A DNA stretch of 39,397 nt, from NCBI RefSeq assembly GCF_000720635.1, contig NZ_JOCF01000076.1:1-39397 (forward strand). The letters run 5' to 3'. A program made the position numbers and the translations under genes. The notes beneath the pieces are model-generated. The model searched no databases and was not told the origin of the DNA. It saw only the letters and a list, made by a program, of their open reading frames with translations. Below are positions 26,605 through 34,470 of this stretch, in pieces. Position 1 is the first letter of the stretch; the number at the start of each line of letters is the position of its first letter. The stretch is from Streptomyces sp. NRRL WC-3742 (lineage in GTDB: Bacteria > Actinomycetota > Actinomycetes > Streptomycetales > Streptomycetaceae).

Positions 26605-28407
26605 TTGAGCACCGCCGCCCTCACCGGAGCCCCGCCCGTACCGCCGGCCGCCGCCGACGGGCCTCTCGGGCCCGACCCGCTGCTGCACCCGGACCCCGCC
26701 GTCGCCGCCGAACAGGCCGCCCTGGAAGCCCTGTTGCGCTGCTGGACCCGGGAGACCGGCGCCCGCCCCGGGCCGGACGGACGGCTGCGCATCGACGTCC
26801 TCGGCGGCGCCGCCCGGCTCACCGCGCCCGTCCGCCACTGGTCGCCCGCCGGCTGGCACCGCTTCGGCCCGGCCACCCTCGGCGCCGGACCGGGCAGCGC
26901 CGACGCCCCCGTCGACGCCGTCACCGCCGCCGCGCTGCTCGCCGCCGCGGCCGCCGACCGCCCCGACCCCGGGCAGGTCGCCGACCTCGCCGCCCGCGTC
27001 GCCGACTCCGTCGTGCGCACCGCCGAGATCCTCGCCCACCACCGAGGCACCGTCGCACCCGGCGGCCCCGAGCGCTCCCGCTTCCTCGCCGCCGAACAGG
27101 CCCTGCTCCTCGGCCACCCCCTGCACCCCACCCCCAAGAGCCGCGACGGCCTCGGCCCCGCCCAGAGCGCCGCCTACTCGCCCGAACTGCACGGCTCCTT
27201 CCAGGTCCACTGGTACGCCGTCGACCGCGGCCTCCTCGCCTCCGGCTCCGCCGTCCCCGAGAGCGCCGAGAGGCTCACCGCCGCCCTGCTCGGCGACGCC
27301 CTCACCCTGCCGCCCGGCACCGCCGCCCTGCCCCTGCACCCCTGGCAGGCCCGCGAACTCGCCCACCGCCCCGCCGTCGCCGCGCTGCTCGCCGACGGGA
27401 CGGTGCGCGACCTCGGCCCCGCCGGCGAGCCCTGGCACCCCACCTCCTCGGTGCGCACCGTCTACCGGCCCGGCACCCCCTGGATGCTCAAGCTCTCCCT
27501 CGGCCTGCGGATCACCAACTCCCGGCGGGAGAACCTGCGCAAGGAACTCCTGCGCGGCCTGGAGATGCACCGGCTGCTGGAGAGCGGCCTCGCCGCCGAG
27601 TGGCGGGCCGCCCACCCCGGCTTCGACATCGTCCGCGACCCGGCCTGGATCGGCGTCGACCACCCCGACCTCGGCGACCCCGGCGGCCTGGACACCGTGC
27701 TGCGCGCCCAGCCCTTCGCCCCCACCGACCGGGTGCTGTGCGTCGCCGGGCTCGTCGCCGAACAGCCGCGCGGCACCGGCGACACCGTGCCCTCCCGGCT
27801 CGGCGACACCCTGCGCGCCCTCGCCGCCCGCACCGGACGGCCGCTGCGCACCGTCTCCGCCGAATGGTTCCTGCGCTACCTGGACGCCGTCGTCCTGCCC
27901 GTCCTGTGGCTCGACGGACGCGGCGGCATCGCCCTGGAGGCCCACCAGCAGAACAGCCTCGTCCTGCTCGACGCCGAAGGCTGGCCCCTCGGCGGCCGCT
28001 ACCGCGACAACCAGGGCTACTACTACCGCGAGAGCGCCGCCGACCGGCTCACCGCCCGGCTCCCCGGGCTCGGCGCCGAGAGCGACACCTTCCTGCCCGA
28101 CGCCGTCATCGACCACCACTTCGCCTACTACCTCGGCATCAACCACGTGCTCGGCCTGATCGGCGCCTTCGGCAGCCAGGGCCTCGCCGACGAGGGCGTC
28201 CTGCTCGCCGGGCTGCGCCGCTTCCTGGCCGGCCCGCGCGCCACCGCCACCGGCTCGGCGCTGCCCGCGCTGATGCTGGACTCGCCCACCCTGCCCTGCA
28301 AGGCGAACCTGCTCACCCGGATCAACGGCCTGGACGAACTCGTCGGCCCCGTCGCCACCCAGTCCGTGTACGTGGACATCCCCAACCCGCTGGCGGACGC
28401 CCGATGA
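26605..28407 (+). CDS. NRPS-independent siderophore synthetase (IucA/IucC family), first copy
   Basis: This 600-residue ATP-dependent synthetase joins a carboxylate (typically citrate or a succinyl group) to an amine or hydroxylamine. Family motifs seen are GHPLHPTPKSRDGL at 170-183, LPLHPWQ, TSSVRTVY, LKLSLGLRITNSRREN and LEAHQQN. The phosphate-binding and adenylate-forming residues therefore appear intact. The start is a TTG at 26605 with AAGGAG five bases upstream. The HPxHPxxKxRxG motif is more like the IucA/AcsD group than the DesD group, which suggests citrate as substrate, although assignment to type from motifs alone is tentative. The stop overlaps the next gene by ATGA. It opens a four-gene unit ending at 32224. 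Confidence 0.92.
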   Translation: MSTAALTGAPPVPPAAADGPLGPDPLLHPDPAVAAEQAALEALLRCWTRETGARPGPDGRLRIDVLGGAARLTAPVRHWSPAGWHRFGPATLGAGPGSADAPVDAVTAAALLAAAAADRPDPGQVADLAARVADSVVRTAEILAHHRGTVAPGGPERSRFLAAEQALLLGHPLHPTPKSRDGLGPAQSAAYSPELHGSFQVHWYAVDRGLLASGSAVPESAERLTAALLGDALTLPPGTAALPLHPWQARELAHRPAVAALLADGTVRDLGPAGEPWHPTSSVRTVYRPGTPWMLKLSLGLRITNSRRENLRKELLRGLEMHRLLESGLAAEWRAAHPGFDIVRDPAWIGVDHPDLGDPGGLDTVLRAQPFAPTDRVLCVAGLVAEQPRGTGDTVPSRLGDTLRALAARTGRPLRTVSAEWFLRYLDAVVLPVLWLDGRGGIALEAHQQNSLVLLDAEGWPLGGRYRDNQGYYYRESAADRLTARLPGLGAESDTFLPDAVIDHHFAYYLGINHVLGLIGAFGSQGLADEGVLLAGLRRFLAGPRATATGSALPALMLDSPTLPCKANLLTRINGLDELVGPVATQSVYVDIPNPLADAR

Positions 28408-29012
28408 TCGGCGACCTGCCCGGGTGGGGCGCCGTCCCCACCCCGGCGGGCGAGTTCGGGCTCAGCCCCGTACGCCTGCCCCGGGACACCGAGCTGATCG
28501 CCGGCTGGATGAACGACCCCGAGGTGGACGAGTTCTGGCGACTCGCCGGGCCGCCCGCCGTCACCGAGGCGCACCTGCGTGCCCAACTCGACGGGGACGG
28601 CAGCAGCGTGCCCTGCGCCGGCGTGCCCTCCCACAGCCTGCCCCCCCACAGCGTGCCCTGCCTCGGGCTGCTCGACGGCGAGCCGATGAGCTACTGGGAG
28701 GTCTACCGCGCGGACCTCGACCCGCTCGCCCGGCACTACCCCGCCCGGCCGTACGACACCGGGGTGCACCTGCTGCTCGGCCCCGCCACCGCCCGCGGAC
28801 GGGGGCTGGGGGCGATGCTGCTCGCCGCGCTCTCCTCGCTGATCCTGCGTCAAGTCGCCGCATGCGAACGGGTGGTGGCCGAACCGGACCTGCGCAACCG
28901 GCGCTCGATCCGCGCCTTCGAGCGGGCCGGATTCACGGCCACCGCCGAACTCGACCTGCCCGACAAGCGCGCGGCCCTGATGGTCCGCGCCCGATCCGCC
29001 CAGCCCTCTTAG
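28404..29012 (+). CDS. GNAT acyltransferase for hydroxamate formation (IucB/DesC-like)
   Basis: This 202-residue acyltransferase would add an acetyl or succinyl group to the N-hydroxy-amine made by the next gene product. Family features are RLPRDTELIAGWMNDPEVDEFWRLAGP at the N-terminus, then MSYWEVYRADLDPLARHYPARPYDTGVHLLLG, the CoA-binding ARGRGLGAMLL and the C-terminal EPDLRNRRSIRAFERAGF. An in-frame 15-bp repeat inserts about 15 residues at 69-88 (VPCAG-, VPSHS-, LPPHS-, VPCLG-type pentapeptides) just before a core strand. It is coupled to the gene before it through ATGA and ends 10 bases before the hydroxylase. Confidence 0.9.
   Translation: MIGDLPGWGAVPTPAGEFGLSPVRLPRDTELIAGWMNDPEVDEFWRLAGPPAVTEAHLRAQLDGDGSSVPCAGVPSHSLPPHSVPCLGLLDGEPMSYWEVYRADLDPLARHYPARPYDTGVHLLLGPATARGRGLGAMLLAALSSLILRQVAACERVVAEPDLRNRRSIRAFERAGFTATAELDLPDKRAALMVRARSAQPS
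28608..28667 (+). repeat. In-frame 15-bp tandem repeat inside the siderophore acyltransferase
   Basis: Four 15-bp units begin at 28608, 28623, 28638 and 28653, in register with the codons, and encode four related pentapeptides (residues 69-88). Units 1 and 4 share GTGCCCTGC; units 2 and 3 share CCCACAGC. The block CAGCGTGCCCTGC occurs at 28604 and 28649, exactly 45 bp apart, as expected for a slippage duplication. Confidence 0.85.
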
Positions 29013-29022
29013 GACGCCTCCC

Positions 29023-30408
29023 GTGGACACACCGGCACCCGCCCAGCCGCCGTACGACCTGCTCGGCGTCGGCCTCGGCCCGTTCAACCTCTCGCTCGCC
29101 GCGCTCGCCGACCCCGTGCCCGGCCTGCGCACGCTCTTCTGCGACCGGCGCCCGGACTTCCGCTGGCACCACGGCATGCTGGTGGACGGCGCCCGGATGC
29201 AGGTGCCCTTCCTCGCCGACCTCGTCTCCCTCGTCGACCCGACCAGCCGCTGGTCCTTCCTCAACTACCTGCGCGAGCAGGACCGGCTGTTCCCGTTCTA
29301 CTTCTCCGAGCGCTTCCAGCTGCCCCGCCGCGAGTACGACCAGTACTGCCGCTGGGCCGCCGAAGGGCTGCCCACCTGCCGCTTCGGCACCGAGGTCACC
29401 GCCCTGCACTGGGAGGAGCCCTACTACCGGGCCGAGCTGACCGAGACCGCCACCGGCCGCCGCTCCACCGTCCGCGCCCGCCACCTCGCCCTCGGCGTCG
29501 GCACCGAACCGGTCCGGCCCGACGCCTTCGCCGAACTGGCTGGCCACCCGGGCGCCTTCCACTCCGCCGAGTACCTCGACCGCCGCGCCGACCTCGACGG
29601 CGCCCGCGACATCACCGTCGTCGGCAGCGGCCAGTCCGGCGCCGAGGTCTTCCTCGACCTGCTGCGCCGCCACGAGGGAGACGGCGTCCGGCTGCGCTGG
29701 CTCACCCGGACCAGGGCGCTCGCCCCCATGGAGTACTCCAAGCTCGGCCTGGAGCACTTCACCCCCGACTACACCCGCTACTTCCACGGCCTGCCCGCGC
29801 CCGTGCGCGACGGCCTCGTCACCGCCCAGTGGCAGCTCCACAAGGCCGCCAGTGCCGAGACCCTCGCCGAGATCCACGACCACCTCTACGAGCGCACCAT
29901 CGGCCGCCCGATCGACTCCGTGCCCGTCGAGATCACCCCCGGCACCGCCGTCACCGCCGCCCGCCCCGGCCCCTGCGGGGGCCTCGAACTGCACTGCCGG
30001 CACACCGACTCCGGCGCCGAGCACCTGCTGCGCACCGACGCCGTGGTGCTCGCCACCGGCTACCGGGCCGTCCGGCCCGCCGCGCTCGAACCGCTCGCCC
30101 ACCTGGTCGACTGGGACGAGGCCGGGCGCTACCGGGTCGACCTCGACCACCGCGTCGCCACCCGGCCCGAACTCACCGGCGGCCTCTACGTCCAGAACGC
30201 CGAGCTGCACACCCACGGAGTCGGCACCCCCGACCTCGGGCTCGGCGCCCACCGGGCCGCCGTCATCCTCAACGCCGTCACCGGGCGCACCGTCCACCGC
30301 CTGCCCACCCGCACCGCCTGGACGGGCTTCGCACCGCCCGCGCCCACCCCGCAAGCCTCCATCCCTCGCCCCCAGGAGCTGACCCGTGCCGCAACCGTCG
30401 GCCGCTGA
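29023..30408 (+). CDS. Lysine/ornithine-type N-hydroxylase (IucD/SidA family)
   Basis: This 461-residue flavoprotein hydroxylates the side-chain amine of lysine or a diamine using NADPH, FAD and O2. The FAD motif GVGLGPFNLS is at 15-24, the NADPH motif GSGQSGAE at 201-208 and the ATGY motif at 344-347, all in the normal order and spacing. The substrate-side segment RMQVPFLADLVSLVDPTS matches the family's MQxxFLKDLVxLxxPTS pattern. It begins at a GTG and overlaps the next gene by 23 bases. Whether the substrate is lysine (as for IucD) or cadaverine (as for DesB) cannot be read from sequence. The absence of a decarboxylase gene nearby favours lysine. Confidence 0.92.
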   Translation: MDTPAPAQPPYDLLGVGLGPFNLSLAALADPVPGLRTLFCDRRPDFRWHHGMLVDGARMQVPFLADLVSLVDPTSRWSFLNYLREQDRLFPFYFSERFQLPRREYDQYCRWAAEGLPTCRFGTEVTALHWEEPYYRAELTETATGRRSTVRARHLALGVGTEPVRPDAFAELAGHPGAFHSAEYLDRRADLDGARDITVVGSGQSGAEVFLDLLRRHEGDGVRLRWLTRTRALAPMEYSKLGLEHFTPDYTRYFHGLPAPVRDGLVTAQWQLHKAASAETLAEIHDHLYERTIGRPIDSVPVEITPGTAVTAARPGPCGGLELHCRHTDSGAEHLLRTDAVVLATGYRAVRPAALEPLAHLVDWDEAGRYRVDLDHRVATRPELTGGLYVQNAELHTHGVGTPDLGLGAHRAAVILNAVTGRTVHRLPTRTAWTGFAPPAPTPQASIPRPQELTRAATVGR

Positions 30409-32224
30409 CACCCCGCTCTACCTGCCACCCCACCTCACCGCCGGACACTGGCGCCGTGCCGCGCGCGACCTCCTGGCCAAGATGATCGGAGAGTTCGCCT
30501 ACGAGGAACTGCTCACCCCCGCGCCCGGCCGGGCCGAGGGCGAGTACCGGCTCGAACTACCGGACATCACCTACGAGTTCACCGCCCGCCGGGGCGCGTA
30601 CGGCAGCTGGCAGGTCGACCCGGCCTCGGTGCGCTGCACCCGCCCGGAAGGGCTGGACCCGCTGCGCTTCCTCCCGTACGCCCGCACCACCCTCGGCGTC
30701 GGCGGCGAGACCGCGGGCCACCTCGTGCGCGAACTCGCCGCCACCCTCACCGCCGACGCCCGCCAGCTCGCCACCGCCCTCAGCGCCGCCGAACTCGCCG
30801 AACTCGACCACCCCGCCATCGAGGGCCGCCAGGGCGGGCACCCCTGGATCGTCCCCAACAAGGGGCGCATCGGCTTCTCCGGCAGCGACGCCGCCCGCTG
30901 GACCCCCGAGGCCCGCAGTCCCCGCCCGCTGCCCTGGATCGCCGTCCACCGCCGGCTCGCCGAGTACCGGGGCGTGCCCGGCCTGGAGCGGCCCGAGCAG
31001 CTGTACGCCCGCGAACTCGACGACGTGGACGCACTGCGCTCCGCGCTCGGCCCCGACGCCGAGGACTACCTGCTGCTGCCCGTCCACCCCTGGCAGTGGG
31101 AGCAGACCGTCCTGCCGCTGTTCGCTCCCTGGATCGCCTCCGGCGAGATCGTCCCGCTGCCCACGGACGGCGACCCACGGCTGCCGCAGCAGTCCATCCG
31201 CTCCTTCTTCAACACCGCCCACCCCGAGCGCTGCACCGTCAAGCTGCCCCTGTCCATCCTCAACACCCTGGTCTGGCGGGGCCTGCCCACCGAGCGCACC
31301 CTCGCCGCGCCCGCCGTCACCGCCTGGCTGCACGGGCTGCGCGACAAGGACCCGTACCTGCGCGACGAGTGCCGGGTGATCCTCCTCGGCGAGATCGCCT
31401 CCGTCACCGTCGACCACCCGGTCTACCGGGAGCTGCCCGAGGCGCCGTACCAGTACAAGGAACTGCTCGGCGCGATCTGGCGCGAACCCCTCGGCCCCTT
31501 CCTCGAGCCCGGTGAGCGCGCCCGCACCCTGGCCGCCCTGCTGCAGACCGGCTCCGACGGGCGGGCGCTCGCCGCCGAGCTGATCGCCCGCTCCGGCCTC
31601 ACCCCCGCCGAGTGGACCGGCCGGCTCTTCTCCGCGATGCTGCCGCCGCTGCTGCACTTCCTCTACCGCTACGGGCTGGTCTTCTCCCCGCACGGGGAGA
31701 ACGCGATCGTGGTCTTCGACGAGCGGGACGTGCCCGCCAGGCTCGCGGTCAAGGACTTCGTGGACGACGTCAACCTCAGCGACCAGGACCTGCCCGAACT
31801 GCGCGACCTGCCCGCCGAGGTCGCCGAGGTGCTGCTGCGGGAGAACCCCCAGGGCCTGTGCCAGTTCATCCACTCCGGGCTCTTCATCGGCGTCTTCCGC
31901 TACCTCGCCCCGCTGCTGGAGGCGCAGGCGGGCCTGCCCGAGACCGAGTTCTGGGCGCTGCTGCGCGCCGAGATCCTCGGCCACCAGGCGCGCTTCCCCG
32001 AGCTGGGCGAGCGCTTCGAGCTCTTCGACCTCTTCCGGCCCGAGATCGACCGGCTCTGCCTCAACCGCAACCGGCTGCTCCTGGACGGCTACCACGACCG
32101 CCCCGCCCGCCCGCACGCCGCGCGCCACGGGACGGTGCCCAACGCCCTGGTCGGGGTGGAGGTGCGTCTTCCGGCCCAGCGCCCTTCCGGGCAACGGGAC
32201 CGGATTGTCAGCCCTGCCCCGTAG
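30386..32224 (+). CDS. NRPS-independent siderophore synthetase, second copy (DesD/AlcC-like)
   Basis: This 612-residue synthetase has family motifs GHPWIVPNKGRIGFS at 151-165, LLPVHPWQWEQ, KLPLSILNTLVWRG, YRYGLVFSPHGENAIVV and KDFVDDVNLSDQDLPELRDLP. The NKGRxGF form and SPHGEN are characteristic of the DesD/AlcC branch, which condenses a carboxylate-bearing intermediate with a hydroxamate-bearing amine. It would complete the molecule begun by the first synthetase. The GTG start at 30386 has AGGAG seven bases upstream and lies inside the end of the hydroxylase gene, so the two are translationally coupled. The last 20 codons contain the dinG promoter, and no terminator follows. Confidence 0.93.
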   Translation: MPQPSAADTPLYLPPHLTAGHWRRAARDLLAKMIGEFAYEELLTPAPGRAEGEYRLELPDITYEFTARRGAYGSWQVDPASVRCTRPEGLDPLRFLPYARTTLGVGGETAGHLVRELAATLTADARQLATALSAAELAELDHPAIEGRQGGHPWIVPNKGRIGFSGSDAARWTPEARSPRPLPWIAVHRRLAEYRGVPGLERPEQLYARELDDVDALRSALGPDAEDYLLLPVHPWQWEQTVLPLFAPWIASGEIVPLPTDGDPRLPQQSIRSFFNTAHPERCTVKLPLSILNTLVWRGLPTERTLAAPAVTAWLHGLRDKDPYLRDECRVILLGEIASVTVDHPVYRELPEAPYQYKELLGAIWREPLGPFLEPGERARTLAALLQTGSDGRALAAELIARSGLTPAEWTGRLFSAMLPPLLHFLYRYGLVFSPHGENAIVVFDERDVPARLAVKDFVDDVNLSDQDLPELRDLPAEVAEVLLRENPQGLCQFIHSGLFIGVFRYLAPLLEAQAGLPETEFWALLRAEILGHQARFPELGERFELFDLFRPEIDRLCLNRNRLLLDGYHDRPARPHAARHGTVPNALVGVEVRLPAQRPSGQRDRIVSPAP

Positions 32225-32227
32225 GGT
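32205..32227 (+). promoter_or_regulatory. PafBC-type DNA-damage promoter of dinG
   Basis: TTGTCAGCC (32205-32213), an 8-nt spacer and TAGGGT (32222-32227) match the PafBC motif TTGTCRGTG-N8-TAnnnT at seven of nine upstream positions with exact spacing and a TAnnnT -10. The -10 ends nine bases before the dinG ATG. The element lies within the final codons of the preceding siderophore synthetase gene. The same motif, matching fully, occurs upstream of recA in this window. Confidence 0.75.
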
Positions 32228-32236
32228 GGGAGTGTC

Positions 32237-34360
32237 ATGACGAACGACTCCGAATCCCAGCTCGCGGCACCGCTCGACGACGAGGCCGCCGAGGCCGAAG
32301 AGCCCGTAGCCGTCCCGCGCTCGCACATCCCCGACCTGCTGCACGCCGCGGTGGCGGCCGTGGGAGGCGTGGAACGCCCCGGCCAGCTCCGGATGGCCGA
32401 GGCCGTCGCCGACGCCGTCGACCACGGCGAGCACCTGCTCGTCCAGGCCGGCACCGGCACCGGGAAGTCCCTCGCCTACCTGGTGCCGGCCTTGGCCCAC
32501 GGCGACCGCGTCGTCGTCGCCACCGCCACCCTGGCGCTCCAACGCCAGCTCGTGGAACGGGACCTGCCGCGCACCGTCGAGGCGCTGCACCCGGTGCTGC
32601 GCCGGCGCCCGCTGTTCGCGATGCTCAAGGGCCGGTCCAACTACCTGTGCCTGCACCGCGCCAACGAGGGCACCCCGAGCGACGAGGGCGAGGGCCTGTT
32701 CGACCCGGTGGACGCGCTCGGCGGCCCCACCGGCAAGCTCGGGCAGGACGTGCTGCGGCTGCGCGACTGGGCCGACGAGACGGAGACCGGCGACCGCGAC
32801 GACCTCAGCCCCGGCGTCTCCGACAAGGCGTGGGCGCAGCTGGCCGTCACGTCCAAGGAGTGCCTGGGCGCCACCCGCTGCGCGTACGGGCAGGAGTGCT
32901 TCGCCGAGAAGGCCCGCGAGCGCGCCAAGCTGGCGGACGTCGTGGTCACCAACCACGCGATGCTGGCGATCGACGCGATCGAGGGCGCGCCGGTGCTGCC
33001 CGAGCACGGGCTGCTGATCGTGGACGAGGCGCACGAGCTGGTCAACCGCGTCACCGGCGCGGCCACCGCCGAGCTGACCGTGGGCGCCGTCAACCGGGCC
33101 GTGAAGCGGGCGGCGCGCCTGGCCAACGAGAAGGCCGTGGACGCGCTGCAGGCCGCCGCCGAGAACTACCACGGCCTGATGGAGACCGCCCAGCCCGGCC
33201 GGGTCGAGGAGCTGCCCGAGTACCTGGCGTACGCCGTCACCGCGATCCGGGACGCCTCCCGGCAGGTGATCACCTCGCTCGGGGAGACCAGGGACAAGGG
33301 GCTCAGCGACGAGGACGCGGTGCGCAAGCAGGCGATGGCCTCGGCGGAGACGCTGCACGAGACGGCGGACCGGCTGTTGGAGGGCTCCGAGTACGACGTG
33401 GTCTGGATCGAGCGCAGCGACCGCTACGGGCTGGGCACGGCCTCGCTGAGGGTCGCGCCGCTGAGCGTGTCCGGGCTGCTGCGCGAGGGCCTGTACAAGG
33501 AGCGCTCGGTGGTGCTCACCTCGGCCACCCTCAAGCTCGGCGGGGACTTCAACGGCGTGGCCGGCTCGGTGGGCCTGCCCAAGGAGGCCCGGCTGCCGGA
33601 CGAGCGGACGCCGGGGGACAACCCGGAGCCCGGCCTCTCCGCCGAGGAGGACGCCGTCCCGTACTGGCGGGGCATGGACGTCGGCTCGCCGTTCAAGTAC
33701 CCCAAGCAGGGCATCCTGTACGTCGCCAAGCACCTCGCCGACCCCGGGCGCGATCCCGAACGGCCGGACATGCTCGACGAGTTGGAGGAGCTGATCGGCG
33801 CGGCGGGCGGGCGCACGCTGGGCCTGTTCTCCTCCATGCGCGGCGCCCAGGCGGCCGCCGAGGCGATGCGGGAGCGGCTGGACCACCGGATCCTGCTCCA
33901 GGGCGAGGACACCCTCGGCGAGCTGATCCGGGAGTTCGCCTCGGACGCGACCACCTGCCTGTTCGGCACGCTCTCGCTCTGGCAGGGCGTGGACGTGCCC
34001 GGTTCGGCCTGCCAGCTGGTCGTCATGGACCGCATCCCGTTCCCGCGGCCGGACGACCCGCTGATGAGCGCCCGGCAGAAGGACGTCGAGCAGCACGGCG
34101 GGAACGGCTTCATGGCCGTCGCGGCCACGCACGCGGCGCTGCTGATGGCACAGGGCGCGGGCCGGCTGGTGCGCGCCTCCGAGGACCGTGGCGTGGTGGC
34201 GGTGCTCGACCCCCGGGTGGAGACCAAGCGGTACGGGGGCTTCTTCCGCTCCTCGATGCCCGAGTTCTGGTACACCACGGACCGCAACCAGGTGCGGCGC
34301 TCGCTGGCGGCCATCGACGCCTCGGCGGAGCCGGTGCGGCCGGTGACGAAGCGGGGCTGA
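32237..34360 (+). CDS. dinG: DinG-family ATP-dependent DNA helicase
   Basis: This 707-residue superfamily 2, XPD/DinG-type 5'-3' helicase unwinds D-loops, R-loops and other DNA structures. Walker A AGTGTGKS is at 71-78 and the Walker B DEAH box at 263-266. Four cysteines, Cys138, Cys209, Cys215 and Cys221, are placed as in the iron-sulphur domain of the family. C-terminal helicase motifs are visible as LTSATL, LFSSMRGAQ, TLSLWQGVDVPG and QGAGRLVR. It starts at an ATG 12 bases after the siderophore operon with GGGAG upstream, and has its own damage-type promoter. It converges on lexA. Confidence 0.95.
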   Translation: MTNDSESQLAAPLDDEAAEAEEPVAVPRSHIPDLLHAAVAAVGGVERPGQLRMAEAVADAVDHGEHLLVQAGTGTGKSLAYLVPALAHGDRVVVATATLALQRQLVERDLPRTVEALHPVLRRRPLFAMLKGRSNYLCLHRANEGTPSDEGEGLFDPVDALGGPTGKLGQDVLRLRDWADETETGDRDDLSPGVSDKAWAQLAVTSKECLGATRCAYGQECFAEKARERAKLADVVVTNHAMLAIDAIEGAPVLPEHGLLIVDEAHELVNRVTGAATAELTVGAVNRAVKRAARLANEKAVDALQAAAENYHGLMETAQPGRVEELPEYLAYAVTAIRDASRQVITSLGETRDKGLSDEDAVRKQAMASAETLHETADRLLEGSEYDVVWIERSDRYGLGTASLRVAPLSVSGLLREGLYKERSVVLTSATLKLGGDFNGVAGSVGLPKEARLPDERTPGDNPEPGLSAEEDAVPYWRGMDVGSPFKYPKQGILYVAKHLADPGRDPERPDMLDELEELIGAAGGRTLGLFSSMRGAQAAAEAMRERLDHRILLQGEDTLGELIREFASDATTCLFGTLSLWQGVDVPGSACQLVVMDRIPFPRPDDPLMSARQKDVEQHGGNGFMAVAATHAALLMAQGAGRLVRASEDRGVVAVLDPRVETKRYGGFFRSSMPEFWYTTDRNQVRRSLAAIDASAEPVRPVTKRG

Positions 34361-34393
34361 GCCTGTGAGCCCCTGCTGAGCCGTGAGCTCCCG
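34357..34393. repeat. Tandem 19/18-bp repeat across the dinG stop codon
   Basis: Two adjacent copies, 34357-34375 and 34376-34393, share CTGAGCC followed by GTGAGC and a C/T-rich end, differing by one deleted base and a few substitutions. The dinG TGA stop (34358-34360) is inside the first copy. Confidence 0.7.
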
Positions 34394-34403
34394 GGGAACG
34401 ACG

Positions 34404-34440
34404 GAGGGGCTCCCCGCGGTTGTCCGCGGCGGAGCCCCTT
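34404..34440. terminator. Bidirectional hairpin terminator dinG / lexA
   Basis: GAGGGGCTCCCCGCGG pairs with CCGCGGCGGAGCCCCTT over about 15 bp with one bulged C, around a TTGT loop. It lies midway between the convergent stop codons of dinG and lexA. Confidence 0.88.
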
Positions 34441-34470
34441 CCCGTTGTCGGTGGCGCGGTGCGCTGCCCG

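Noticed and set aside
26605..32224. A complete desferrioxamine (desABCD) cluster
   Set aside because: There is no PLP-dependent lysine decarboxylase gene in or beside the operon, and there are two synthetase genes rather than one.
30557..34132. Very long open frame on the minus strand opposite the second siderophore synthetase and dinG
   Set aside because: It is a byproduct of high GC content: its translation is Gly/Arg/Val-rich low-complexity sequence with no family motif, while the plus strand carries two clear enzymes. Similar long antisense or out-of-frame readings throughout were dropped for the same reason.
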